A stretch of 64,000 nucleotides of DNA from NCBI GenBank assembly GCA_943788635.1, contig CALSRA010000042.1:1-64000 (forward strand), read 5' to 3'. Origin of the DNA: an uncultured Alphaproteobacteria bacterium. Its GTDB lineage: Bacteria > Pseudomonadota > Alphaproteobacteria > UBA8366 > GCA-2717185. The notes below the pieces were generated by a model that saw nothing but the letters and a program-made list of their open reading frames with translations, did not search any database and was not told where the DNA came from. Below are positions 27,216 to 36,276 of this stretch, piece after piece; the stretch's first letter is position 1; each line of letters opens with the position of its first letter. A program made the translations under genes and the position numbers.

Positions 27216-27686
27216 TCAGGCGATCATTTGTTCCTGACGCCAGCCCCAGACCACGGCCCAGCGGGCCCCGCTGCCTTCCAGACAAAAAATCGTACCGGTT
27301 CCCGGCTTGAACTCGACGCCCATGCGCGATTCATCCCCGCCGACCAATCGCGCAGCGGCGCGGGTCAGGTGGTCGACATGCCCGGCGATCAACAGATCGC
27401 CGCCATGTTCGATGTCCTCCATAAAGGTATGCAGGTCATCGCCCTCACCGGTGCCGTATTTCGCCTGGGCAACATTCGCATCCAGCCCGAGTATCGCGGC
27501 GATGCGTTCCGCCGTTTCCTGGGTCCGCAGCTTGTCGCTGTGCAGGAAACGCTCGGGCGCCGCGCCGACCGCTTTCATCAGCGTCCCCACGCGGTCGGCT
27601 TCGGCCCGTCCCTGCTCGCTCAGCGGCCGCTTGGGATCTTCTTTTACCGTCAGGGCATGCGCATGATGCACAAGATAGAGTTTCAT
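27216..27686 (-). CDS. SixA-like histidine phosphatase superfamily protein
   Basis: A 156-aa phosphoglycerate-mutase-fold protein close to the SixA phosphohistidine phosphatases. The second histidine motif is AGHVDHLTRAAARL near residues 99-112, and a SDKLRTQETAERI segment supplies the arginine. The start motif, however, reads LVHHAHAL: the arginine of the usual RHG/RHA motif is replaced by His7, while the phospho-accepting His8 remains. Activity might be altered. SixA proteins act on histidine phosphotransfer domains, but none is in the neighbourhood. Confidence 0.78.
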   Translation of the reverse strand: MKLYLVHHAHALTVKEDPKRPLSEQGRAEADRVGTLMKAVGAAPERFLHSDKLRTQETAERIAAILGLDANVAQAKYGTGEGDDLHTFMEDIEHGGDLLIAGHVDHLTRAAARLVGGDESRMGVEFKPGTGTIFCLEGSGARWAVVWGWRQEQMIA

Positions 27687-27699
27687 CTAGTTATTCCTT

Positions 27700-27945
27700 T
27701 TAATGGCCGAACTGTTTGGCGTATTCGGCTTCCTGATCATGGATTTTCATCGCCGCCGCGATGATTTCGTCCTTCAATTCCGGCGCTACGATGATGCCGG
27801 TTTCCTCACCGAAGACGATATCGCCCCTGCACAAAAACCTGCCGAAACACTCTCTTTCCCACCGGGGCGCGACCATACGGCGAAATGGGTTTCGCCCCGC
27901 CACCCGGACATTCGTCAGGGTACGTGTATATACCATATTGTTCAT
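27700..27945 (-). pseudogene. RraA-family C-terminal fragment
   Basis: The 81-residue frame ends GDIVFGEETGIIVAPELKDE and a helix reaching AEYAKQFGH. This resembles the last third of RraA-fold proteins (GDIVxGDxDGVVVVP). The N-terminal two thirds, including the conserved DGxxRD motif, cannot be found upstream in any frame. It is probably a remnant, 13 bp upstream of the SixA-like gene. It could also be a short independent gene; I give the fragment reading moderate weight only. Confidence 0.4.
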
Positions 27946-28108
27946 ATTACCGTATTGTTCGTACGTTGGTCGGGATATCTGCGATGGAATTCGACCGCTG
28001 GTTTTGCGACAAACGCATCATGAACACGATGTCACAACTTCAGCATTCGCAAACAGAATCGGCGCCTGAAAAAGCAGCCGCGATTCGCAACTGGCGCGGC
28101 AAAATTTC

Positions 28109-29089
28109 ATGAAACTGGCTCCCTTACCCGAAAACGAAGCGGCACGCATTCGCGTGCTCGAACGATACGATGTGCTGGACACGCCGCGAGAAGAGGTCTT
28201 CGACCGGATCACGCGCATTGCCAGTCTGGTGACCGGGGCACCGATTTCATTGGTCAGCCTGGTCGATGATGAACGCCAGTGGTTCAAGTCGCGGGTCGGC
28301 CTTGAAGCGTCCCAAACGCCGCGCGGCATTTCCTTCTGTGGACATGCCCTGGAAAGCAATGTCCCGCTGGTTATACCGGATGCGAGCAAGGATGAACGTT
28401 TTGCCGACAATCCTCTGGTTATCGGTGGGTTGGGCATCCGGCTGTATGTCGGGATACCGCTTAAAGTCTCTGAAAACGTGACGTTGGGAACGCTTTGCGT
28501 CATCGACCAGCAGGCGCACGAACTGGATGAAGACCAGGTCACCGCATTGAAGGATCTGGCTTCCATGGTGGTCCGCGAACTGGAATTGCGCAAAGTCGCC
28601 CTGACGGACCCGCTGACCGGCGCGTTCAACCGGCGCATGTTCGAGAAACTCGGCGCCAAGGAAATGTCCCGTGCCAACCGCCAGGGCCAGCCGTTCTGTT
28701 TCGCCATGCTCGACCTCGACCGATTCAAGCAGGTCAATGACGACCTAGGGCACGATGTCGGTGACGCCGTTTTGATGCATGTAGCACAGCTTTGCCAGGA
28801 AACCCTGCGGACCGAGGATTCGCTGTTCCGTCTGGGCGGCGAGGAATTTGGTGTCATTTTGGGCAATACAGATATCGACGCCGCGACAGAGGTCATCGAA
28901 CGGCTGCGCCGGAAAGTTGCCGCGGCCATGACGACGGTCCGGGACAAAACCGTTTCCGTCACTCTCAGCGCAGGTATTTCGGTGTCCGGTCCTGCCGACA
29001 GGACAATCGATGAAATTGTGCGGCGCGCCGATGTCGCGCTCTATCAAGCCAAGGATATCGGGCGGAATTCCGTGAAGGTTTATCAGTGA
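28109..29089 (+). CDS. GAF-GGDEF diguanylate cyclase, intact motifs
   Basis: A 326-aa cytosolic sensor: a GAF domain (about residues 25-155, with FCGHAL and GTLCVIDQ) followed by a GGDEF domain (about 165-325). The catalytic loop is GGEEF (243-247), the metal-binding DLD is at 202-204, and the inhibitory site RTED (234-237) is five residues ahead of GGEEF. It should make cyclic di-GMP from GTP with product inhibition. It converges on a paralogue in which these active-site residues are changed. A weak ribosome site precedes the ATG. Confidence 0.88.
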   Translation: MKLAPLPENEAARIRVLERYDVLDTPREEVFDRITRIASLVTGAPISLVSLVDDERQWFKSRVGLEASQTPRGISFCGHALESNVPLVIPDASKDERFADNPLVIGGLGIRLYVGIPLKVSENVTLGTLCVIDQQAHELDEDQVTALKDLASMVVRELELRKVALTDPLTGAFNRRMFEKLGAKEMSRANRQGQPFCFAMLDLDRFKQVNDDLGHDVGDAVLMHVAQLCQETLRTEDSLFRLGGEEFGVILGNTDIDAATEVIERLRRKVAAAMTTVRDKTVSVTLSAGISVSGPADRTIDEIVRRADVALYQAKDIGRNSVKVYQ

Positions 29090-29143
29090 CCGGCTTTCGC
29101 GTTCCTGCGTCCTGAAGGCGCCCGGTTATCGGTTAACGCGGTT

Positions 29144-30121
29144 TCAGTTGATTTCGACGCGATTGCAGCCCAGTTTGCGAGCCACATCCAGCGCAACATC
29201 CGCCCGCTGGACCATTGTATCCAGCGACATATCCGCCGGTCCCATTGCCGCAACGCCGGCGCTGACCGTAAGGACAATTGAATTGTCGTCGTGATCGACC
29301 GGAATGACCTCCACCATTTGCCGCAACCGGTTCATCGCATCGATTGCAGCATCGGGCATCGTATTGCCCAGCAATATGCCGAACTCGGCACCACCCAGGC
29401 GGAAAAACACATCCTCATTGCGCAGGAAATCTTCGCAAACCCTCGCGAACGCCACCAGAACCGTGTCGCCGGCATCCCTGCCGAACGTGTCATTGATCCG
29501 GTCCAGGTCGTCGACACCAAGTATCGCGAAACAGAAATGTTCCTTGTTGCGGCGGGCACGGGAAAATTCCAGCGCACCCAGCTTTTCGAACATCCGCCGG
29601 TTGAACGTGCCGGTCAGCGTATCGCTGAGCGAAACCCGGCGAAGTTCCAGTTCACGCACGGCAATCCCCGCCAGATCCGACAGGATCGCGATTTCACCGG
29701 CACTAAACTGCCTTGGCTTCTGATCGATGATGCAGAGCGTGCCCAGCCTGGCACCATCGGCAATCCGCAGCGGCACACCGGCGTAGAAGCGCAGCCCCAA
29801 CTCCCCGGTGACCAGGGGATTATCGGCGAAGCGGTCATCCTTGGTAGCGTCCGGAACAATCAACGGCACATCGGTATGGATAGCATGCCCGCAAAACGAA
29901 ATATTGCGCGGTGTTTCGGTTGCATCCAGCCCAACCCGCGACTTGAACCACTGACGTTCTTCATCGATCAGGCTGACGAGCGAAATCGGCATGCCGAATA
30001 CCGCGCTGGCAATGCGGGTAATCCGGTCGAAGACTTCCTCCTCCGGCGTATCAAGAACGTCAAGACGCCGTAGCGAGCGCAGACGCTCCTCTTCGTTTTC
30101 AGGTATTTCTGCTTCTTTCAT
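29144..30121 (-). CDS. GAF-GGDEF protein with degenerate active site
   Basis: A 325-aa paralogue of the convergent gene, alignable residue for residue over the GAF and GGDEF domains. The catalytic motif is GGAEF (243-247), and the metal-binding first Asp is Gly202 (LGVDDLD where the neighbour has LDLDRFK). The inhibitory RNED (234-237) is kept. From this it probably makes little or no cyclic di-GMP but may still bind it, acting as an effector or partner. The two genes face each other with 54 bp between their stops, suggesting an inverted duplication. Confidence 0.85.
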   Translation of the reverse strand: MKEAEIPENEEERLRSLRRLDVLDTPEEEVFDRITRIASAVFGMPISLVSLIDEERQWFKSRVGLDATETPRNISFCGHAIHTDVPLIVPDATKDDRFADNPLVTGELGLRFYAGVPLRIADGARLGTLCIIDQKPRQFSAGEIAILSDLAGIAVRELELRRVSLSDTLTGTFNRRMFEKLGALEFSRARRNKEHFCFAILGVDDLDRINDTFGRDAGDTVLVAFARVCEDFLRNEDVFFRLGGAEFGILLGNTMPDAAIDAMNRLRQMVEVIPVDHDDNSIVLTVSAGVAAMGPADMSLDTMVQRADVALDVARKLGCNRVEIN

Positions 30122-30223
30122 GTGCCGGACATCCCAATTTCGGCAAAATTTAGCAGATTATCGTCCATGAAGATTAACAAAATCCAGCCGAACACCATGG
30201 AAACGAATACTTCCGGGATGGCA

Positions 30224-30961
30224 TTATGCCGTTTTTTTCGTTTCCCGTACCAGTAGTGCCGCTTCCCGCGCTGCTGCCAATGCCTGTGAGAGCGTAAGTT
30301 CCGTCGATTTCCGGAACACCCGTTTCGTCATCAGCAAGGCTTCACGGTCAAACCCCTCCAGGATTCGCGCCATGGCGAAGGCTTCATCCAGAACCGCATC
30401 ATCGGCCACAACCCGATTGATCATCCCCAGAGCCAGTGCACGGGGTGCCGGTACGTTATCGCTCAGCGTCAGCAGTTCGAAGGCCGCCTTGGGGGCGATC
30501 CGATGCACCAGCGCCGGTGTCACGGCCGTTGCGGCGATACCGCGTTTCACCTCCGGATACCCGAAGATCGCGCTTTCCCCGGCGACGACCATATCGGCGG
30601 AAATCGCGAGGTTGCAGCCACCGCCCAGTGCATAGCCGCGCACGGCCGCGATGATCGGTTTGTCGGTCCGTGACCCGATTTCATACAGCTGTCCCGATGC
30701 ATCGCCATGACGGCGCGCGGCCGCCGGCCCCATTCCCTTGTTCGCTTCCGCTTCCTTCAGGTCGGCCCCGGCGGAAAAGGCGCGGTCATTGCCTGCCATG
30801 ACGATCACGGCGACATTGTCATCGGCCTCTGCGGCATCAACTGCCGCAAGAATTTCCGCCGTCAGTGCGGCGCTCAACGCGTTCATCTGGCGCGGGCGGT
30901 TCAGGGTCAGCAGGCGGATTCCGCCGGTATCTTCACACAGCAGGATTGGTTCGTCAGTCAT
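30224..30961 (-). CDS. Enoyl-CoA hydratase/isomerase family protein
   Basis: A 245-aa crotonase-family enzyme. The oxyanion regions SAGADLKE and YALGGGCNLA are present, and both hydratase glutamates can be placed (FGYPEVKRG and AFELLTL). Its expected reaction is hydration of a trans-2-enoyl-CoA. ATG 30961 was chosen over a longer frame because a GGGAG box precedes it. It diverges from the AtuA-like gene 90 bp away, which suggests a shared control region and a link to the same branched-acyl-CoA catabolism. Confidence 0.87.
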   Translation of the reverse strand: MTDEPILLCEDTGGIRLLTLNRPRQMNALSAALTAEILAAVDAAEADDNVAVIVMAGNDRAFSAGADLKEAEANKGMGPAAARRHGDASGQLYEIGSRTDKPIIAAVRGYALGGGCNLAISADMVVAGESAIFGYPEVKRGIAATAVTPALVHRIAPKAAFELLTLSDNVPAPRALALGMINRVVADDAVLDEAFAMARILEGFDREALLMTKRVFRKSTELTLSQALAAAREAALLVRETKKTA

Positions 30962-31051
30962 TCCGGTTCTCCCTTGTCGCATTATGACCACCGCTGGCCA
31001 GCGCATATTTCCCGCGCTACTCTACCCGGACGATATCCTAGGAGGGAAGCG

Positions 31052-32416
31052 ATGCAGCCACTGCGCATGATGGCCACCACCGGCATGCTGGGCTACGGCT
31101 ATACGGAAGAAGCCTTCCGGCGCGGCATCGCGCAGGGGCTGGACTTCATTGCCGCCGACGGAGGGTCGATGGATCCGGGCCCGCATTACCTGGGCGAGGG
31201 CATCCCTTTCGTATCCCGGCAGGCGATGAAACGGGATATCTCGCTGATGCTGGAAGCCGCCATCGATCAGGGCATTCCGATGCTGATCGGTTCCTGCGGC
31301 GGCGGTGGCAGCGAACCGCAGCTCGCGCTGGTCCGGGAACTGGTGGAAGAAGTTGCCGCCGAAAAAGACCTGCACTTCAAGATGGCGATCATCCATTCCG
31401 AACAATCCCGCGAATCGCTCAAAGCCCGGCGCGCCGACGGCAAGATCGAATCCCTGGGACCCATCGCCGAACTGACCGATGACGTTATCGATGCCAGCCA
31501 CCGGATCGTCGGCATGATGGGCGTCGAGCCGTTTCAGCAAGCCTTGCGCGACGGCGCGCAGGTCGTGCTGGCCGGGCGGGCCACCGATGCCTCGATTTTC
31601 TCCGCCATCCCGCTGATGCGCGGATACGACCCCGGCCTGTGCTGGCACCTGTCCAAGATCATCGAATGCGCCGGGCAGGTCGTCACCCCGCGCACCGGGC
31701 AGGACTGCGTGCTGGGCACGATTCACGACGATCATTTCCTGGTCGAACCGGGCCATCCGGACAAGATCTGCACGCGGATGAAAATCGCCGCACATACCCT
31801 GTACGAAAACCCCAGCCCCTACCATCTGGAAGAACCGGACGGCACGCTGGTCACCACCCATGCGCAATATGAACAAATCAGCGAGCGGGTCGTGAAGGTC
31901 AGCGGCAGCCGCTTCGAGCCCACCAACCGCTACACGGTGAAGCTGGAAGGTGTGAAACAATCCGGCTACCGCACGGTGTTCATGGCCGGGGTGCGTGACC
32001 CGATCCTGATTTCGGTGATCGACGAATTCATCGCCGCCTGCCACACCCGCGTCGCGGGCGAGGCCGCCAGCCTGGGCATTGCGCCAAACGATTACCGGCT
32101 GAACATCCGGGTCTATGGCAAGAACGCGACGATGGGCCCGCGCGAACCGCTGGCGGATCAGGTCGGGCATGAGGTCGGGTTACTGGTCGATACGCTGGCG
32201 GATGACCCGGAGATCAGCAAAGCGGTCCTGGCAAAGGCGCGCTACGCGCTGCTGCACACCGACTTCCCGGGCCGCAAATGCATTTCCGGCAACCTCGCCA
32301 TCCCCTTCTCGCCCTCGGACATGCCCGTTGGCATGACCTATGAATTCAGCGTCTGGCACCGGATGGAAATCAAGGACCCGCTGGAACCCTTCCCCATCGA
32401 AATGATCGAGGTCTGA
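31052..32416 (+). CDS. AtuA-like (DUF1446) acyclic terpene utilisation family protein
   Basis: A 454-aa protein of the AtuA/DUF1446 family, named after the acyclic terpene (citronellol, geraniol) utilisation cluster of Pseudomonas. Recognisable parts are ADGGSMDPGP near residues 34-43, GSCGGGGSEPQ near 82-92 and the repeated Ala/Gly-rich VLAGRATDASIF. The catalytic role of the family is unclear. An AGGAGGGAAG box lies directly before the ATG. The DUF4387 gene follows with 2 bp between, and a crotonase gene is divergent; this three-gene arrangement is typical of acyl-CoA catabolic clusters. Confidence 0.83.
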   Translation: MQPLRMMATTGMLGYGYTEEAFRRGIAQGLDFIAADGGSMDPGPHYLGEGIPFVSRQAMKRDISLMLEAAIDQGIPMLIGSCGGGGSEPQLALVRELVEEVAAEKDLHFKMAIIHSEQSRESLKARRADGKIESLGPIAELTDDVIDASHRIVGMMGVEPFQQALRDGAQVVLAGRATDASIFSAIPLMRGYDPGLCWHLSKIIECAGQVVTPRTGQDCVLGTIHDDHFLVEPGHPDKICTRMKIAAHTLYENPSPYHLEEPDGTLVTTHAQYEQISERVVKVSGSRFEPTNRYTVKLEGVKQSGYRTVFMAGVRDPILISVIDEFIAACHTRVAGEAASLGIAPNDYRLNIRVYGKNATMGPREPLADQVGHEVGLLVDTLADDPEISKAVLAKARYALLHTDFPGRKCISGNLAIPFSPSDMPVGMTYEFSVWHRMEIKDPLEPFPIEMIEV

Positions 32417-32418
32417 CC

Positions 32419-32730
32419 ATGGCACGGCTGATCGACCTGGCAAATGTATTACGGTCCAAGAATGCAGGCGCATTGCTGTGCACGCTGGACATCATGTTCG
32501 AGGAAGAAGCGGTTTACAAAAAGGTATGCGACAGCGGCGTGCTGGAACCGGGGCTGATCGCGAAACTGTACGGGATATCGGACAACGAAGTATCGATCAT
32601 CCCCTATGACGTCGCCTACGCCATCAAGATCACCATTCCGCGCCTGCACAAATCCGGCGACCCGGACGATTCCGACATCTACGGCGCCCAACAGCACGCG
32701 CCGCTGCTCGACATCGAAATCCCGGATTGA
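32419..32730 (+). CDS. DUF4387 domain protein
   Basis: A 103-aa small protein that fits DUF4387: ANVLRSKNAGALLCTLDIMF near the start and a DVAYAIKITIPR segment before a Gly/Asp-rich end (DIYGAQQHAP). DUF4387 is often encoded right after AtuA-like proteins or fused to their C-terminus, so it is likely a subunit or accessory of that enzyme. Function is otherwise unknown. It begins 2 bp after the AtuA-like stop, so they should be translated together. It converges on the OsmC gene. Confidence 0.83.
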   Translation: MARLIDLANVLRSKNAGALLCTLDIMFEEEAVYKKVCDSGVLEPGLIAKLYGISDNEVSIIPYDVAYAIKITIPRLHKSGDPDDSDIYGAQQHAPLLDIEIPD

Positions 32731-32733
32731 TCC

Positions 32734-33171
32734 TCAGTCCCGCAGCGTCGTGACCACCTGGATTTCCGAATGCAGTGTGCGATGGACCGGGCACATATCG
32801 GCGATCTTCAGCAGGCGGCTTCGCTGCTCTTCGTCGAGATTGCCGTCCAGCACGATCTCCCGTTCGATGCGGTCAATCTTGCCGGTCCGGGTTTCGCATT
32901 CGGCGCAATCATCCGCATGCACCTTGCTGTGCCGCAGCGTCACCGTGACATGTTCCAGCGGCCACTGCTTGCGCCCCGCGTAAACCCGCAACGTCATCAC
33001 CGTGCAGGAACCGAGCGCGCCCAGCAACAGATCATAGGGGGGCGGGCCGGTATTCGTGCCGCCAAGCGGGCCGGGTTCATCGGTCAGAACATGATGCGGG
33101 CCGGCCACCATTTCGGTCTGGAAGGTGCCGGGGCCCGCATCCCGGACAATGACTGGATCATGATTGGACAC
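32734..33171 (-). CDS. OsmC family peroxiredoxin-like protein
   Basis: A 145-aa protein of the OsmC/Ohr fold, which reduces organic hydroperoxides with a cysteine pair. The two cysteines are visible as [13 protein letters not shown] (near residue 56) and DMCPVHRTL (near 125). It begins [11 protein letters not shown] and has a typical YDLLLGALG core. A third pair in [10 protein letters not shown] is an extra. Its start codon abuts the stop of the RND pump gene, so it is the last gene of the RND operon and probably co-transcribed. The reductant partner is not in the window. Confidence 0.86.
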   Translation of the reverse strand: MSNHDPVIVRDAGPGTFQTEMVAGPHHVLTDEPGPLGGTNTGPPPYDLLLGALGSCTVMTLRVYAGRKQWPLEHVTVTLRHSKVHADDCAECETRTGKIDRIEREIVLDGNLDEEQRSRLLKIADMCPVHRTLHSEIQVVTTLRD

Positions 33172-36100
33172 TCAACCGGCCCCGCTCGGTTGCCGTGGAT
33201 CGGGTTCGCCCAGTTCGGACGACAGTTGCTTTTCCACCGCACCGCGCGGCCGCGTGAAGCGGGCCATCAGGTCATACAGCACCGGGGTCAGGAACAGTGT
33301 CAGGATGCTGGCAAAGAATAACCCGCCGATGATCACCGTGCCGATTGCCTGCCGGCTTTCCGCCCCCGCGCCCGACGCGATCACCAGCGGTACCGCGCCC
33401 AGCACCGTGGAAATCATCGTCATCAGGATCGGCCGCAGCCGCAGCACCGACGCCTCGATGACAGCGTCGCGAACCGCATAGCCATCGTCACGAAGCTGGT
33501 TGGCGAATTCGACGATCAGGATGCCGTTCTTTGCCATCAGGCCGATCAGCAGGATGATGCCGATCTGACTGTAGATGTTGAGCGACAGCCCCCCGGCCCA
33601 AAGCGAATAGATCGCGCCGGCCAGCGCCAGCGGCACGCTGAGCATGATGATCAGCGGATGCACGAAGCTTTCGAACTGCCCCGCCAGCACCAGGAAGACG
33701 ATCAGGATCGCCAGCCCGAACGTAACGGCGACGCCACTGGAGGTTTCCAGATACTGCTGCGACTGGCCGGCGAAGCTCAGCCCCGCTTCTGGCGGCAGGG
33801 TGTCATCCGCGATGTCGCGGATATATTCGATGGCATCGCCCAGCGCGTAGCCGTCATTCAGCGCCGCCGACAGCGTGATCGTTGGCAGCCGGTTGTACCG
33901 TCGCAGGGCGGGTGCTTCCGCTGATTCCGCAATCGTCAGCAGCGCCGATAGCGGCACCAGCGATGTGCCGTCCCCGGCCCGGATAAAGATGCCCGAGATG
34001 TCCTTCGGCGTCTGACGGTCGCTGTCACCGGCCTGCAGCAAAACCGGATATTCCCGGCCCCGGTCGATGAAGGTCGTGACCTCGCGCGAGGCCAGCAGGG
34101 TCTGCAGTGTTTCGGCGATGGTTTCCACGCTGATGCCCAGATCGTCCGCCTTCGCCCGGTTCACCGACAGATTGAATTGCGGCTGGTTCTGTTCGAAGTC
34201 GATATCGACATTAGTCAGCCCGGGATTGGTTTCCGCCTTTTCCAGCAGCGCTTCGGCCCAGACCTTGACGCTTTCATAATCGGGGCCACCAATGACCGCG
34301 CGCAGCGGTGTGCTGTTGCCGCGCAGGCCAAGCCCGGACGGGCTGACGGGGAAGCCCCGCGCCCCGGTCAGGTTCCGGGCAATCGGCCGCAGCTTCGCCA
34401 TGACCTCCGTATGCTTCAATGCCCGCTTTTCCCAGGGCTCCAGCCGCAGCACGACGAAGGAGCGATAGGCCCGCCCCCGGCTGCCGGTGAAGGAAAAGAT
34501 CGTGTTGATGCCCAGATCTTCCTTTACCGCGACGATCTGGTCTTCCAGTTTTTGCGCTTCGGTATCGGTAAAGGCGAGGTTGCTGCCCTGCTGCGCCGTC
34601 AGCGGAATAAACAGCACGCTGCGATCCTCCTTGGGCGTCAGTTCGCGTGGCAGGGTTTCATAGACAAACCAGCTCGCCCCGGAAAAAGCCATGGCGATGG
34701 CGATGACCACGAGCGGCATGCCGATTGCCTTGCGGATTGCCGCGCGGTACCAGCGGTTCATCCGGCTCTCCACCGGCGGCGTATCCGACGTGCCGGCTGC
34801 GCGCGGTTTCAGGATGATCGAGGCCAGTGCGGGACAGGCGCTGAGCGCGACGAAGGTGGAAATCACCACGGCACTGGCCATGACGAAACCGAATTCGGTG
34901 AACAGCCGTCCCGCTGCCCCTTTCAGGAACGAGATCGGCACGAATACCGCGATCAGGGTTACCGAGGTCGCGAGGATCGCGAAGGTCACCTGGCGCGCGC
35001 CGAACACGGCGGCCTGCAGCCTGGTTTCGCCCAGCGACAACCGCCGCTCGATATTTTCCAGCATGACGATGGCGTCGTCTACCACCAGCCCGATGGCGAG
35101 AAGCAAGGCCAGCAGGGTCAGCACGTTGAGCGAAAAGCCCAGCACGTAGATCAGGAAGAAGCAGCCGACCAGCGACACCGGGATGGTAATCGCGGGGATC
35201 AATGTCGCCCGCCACGACCGCAGGAACAGCAACATGACCAGCACCACCAGCCCCAGCGACAGGCCCAACGCGATAGAGACTTCGCGGATCGACGCGCCGA
35301 CGAATATCGCATCGTCCGAGCCGACATGGATCGCCATGCCTTCCGGCAGCACCGTGTTCAGCCGGTCAATTTCGCTCCGCACCGCCTTGGAGATCGCAAT
35401 GGTATTGGCCTGCGATTGGCGAATAACCGCGATGCCAATCGCGGGCTCACCGTTGTTGCGCACGATGGTGGAGTCGTTCTCCACCCCTTTTTCAATACGT
35501 GCAATCGCGCCGAGACGCAGCGGAAACCCGTCATCCTGCCGCAGGACAATATTGCGGAACTGCTCCTCATTGGTAAGACGGCTGTTCAGCCGCACCGCAA
35601 ACTGGCGGGTGCGCGATTCGATTTCGCCCGCCGGCAATTCGACATTGTTTCGCTGCAGGGCGGCCGACACGTCGGCGACGGTCAGGTTGCGCGCGGCCAT
35701 CGCGCGGCGGTCAAGCCAGATACGCATCGCGGCGCGCCGTTCGCCATAGATATCGACCGTCGCCACCCCGTCGATCGTCGTGATCCGGTCCTTGATGAAG
35801 CGCTCGATATAATCGGTCATTTCCGAGCCGTTCATACGGTCGCTGGTCACGGCCAGCCGCATGACGGGATCGGCGTCGCTGTCGTTCTTGATCACCCGCG
35901 GGTCGTCCGCTTCATCGGGCAGCCGGTTTGCGACCCGCCCGACCGCATCGCGCACATCATTGGCCGCCTGATCGATATCGCGGCCCAGTTCGAATTCGAT
36001 GACCGTCCGGCTGCGTCCCCGGCTGGACTGGGAGGTAATCGTCTTCACGCCGCTGATCCCGGCAATGGCGCTGTCGATAATTTCGGTTATATCGGTATCG

Positions 36101-36276
36101 ACAATTTCCGGACCCGCCCCGGTATAATTGGTCGCGACCGTCACCACGGCGGCATCGACATCGGGGAGTTCCCGGACCGAAATCTGCATCGCGCCCGCGA
36201 CCCCGAAGACGATGATCATCAGGCTGAAGACAGCGGCCAGAACCGGGCGGCGTACCGATAGATCGGAAAGGGTCAT
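33172..36276 (-). CDS. RND efflux transporter permease (HAE1 family)
   Basis: A 1034-aa inner-membrane pump of the AcrB type with the usual twelve transmembrane segments and two large periplasmic loops. The N-terminus SDLSVRRPVLAAVFSLMI and the proton-relay aspartates in LVVDDAIVMLENIERR (segment 4) are clear. It exports toxic compounds driven by protons together with a periplasmic adaptor and an outer-membrane channel. The adaptor gene is directly upstream with a 4-bp overlap; no outer-membrane factor gene follows. A regulator is not adjacent. Confidence 0.9.
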   Translation of the reverse strand: MTLSDLSVRRPVLAAVFSLMIIVFGVAGAMQISVRELPDVDAAVVTVATNYTGAGPEIVDTDITEIIDSAIAGISGVKTITSQSSRGRSRTVIEFELGRDIDQAANDVRDAVGRVANRLPDEADDPRVIKNDSDADPVMRLAVTSDRMNGSEMTDYIERFIKDRITTIDGVATVDIYGERRAAMRIWLDRRAMAARNLTVADVSAALQRNNVELPAGEIESRTRQFAVRLNSRLTNEEQFRNIVLRQDDGFPLRLGAIARIEKGVENDSTIVRNNGEPAIGIAVIRQSQANTIAISKAVRSEIDRLNTVLPEGMAIHVGSDDAIFVGASIREVSIALGLSLGLVVLVMLLFLRSWRATLIPAITIPVSLVGCFFLIYVLGFSLNVLTLLALLLAIGLVVDDAIVMLENIERRLSLGETRLQAAVFGARQVTFAILATSVTLIAVFVPISFLKGAAGRLFTEFGFVMASAVVISTFVALSACPALASIILKPRAAGTSDTPPVESRMNRWYRAAIRKAIGMPLVVIAIAMAFSGASWFVYETLPRELTPKEDRSVLFIPLTAQQGSNLAFTDTEAQKLEDQIVAVKEDLGINTIFSFTGSRGRAYRSFVVLRLEPWEKRALKHTEVMAKLRPIARNLTGARGFPVSPSGLGLRGNSTPLRAVIGGPDYESVKVWAEALLEKAETNPGLTNVDIDFEQNQPQFNLSVNRAKADDLGISVETIAETLQTLLASREVTTFIDRGREYPVLLQAGDSDRQTPKDISGIFIRAGDGTSLVPLSALLTIAESAEAPALRRYNRLPTITLSAALNDGYALGDAIEYIRDIADDTLPPEAGLSFAGQSQQYLETSSGVAVTFGLAILIVFLVLAGQFESFVHPLIIMLSVPLALAGAIYSLWAGGLSLNIYSQIGIILLIGLMAKNGILIVEFANQLRDDGYAVRDAVIEASVLRLRPILMTMISTVLGAVPLVIASGAGAESRQAIGTVIIGGLFFASILTLFLTPVLYDLMARFTRPRGAVEKQLSSELGEPDPRQPSGAG

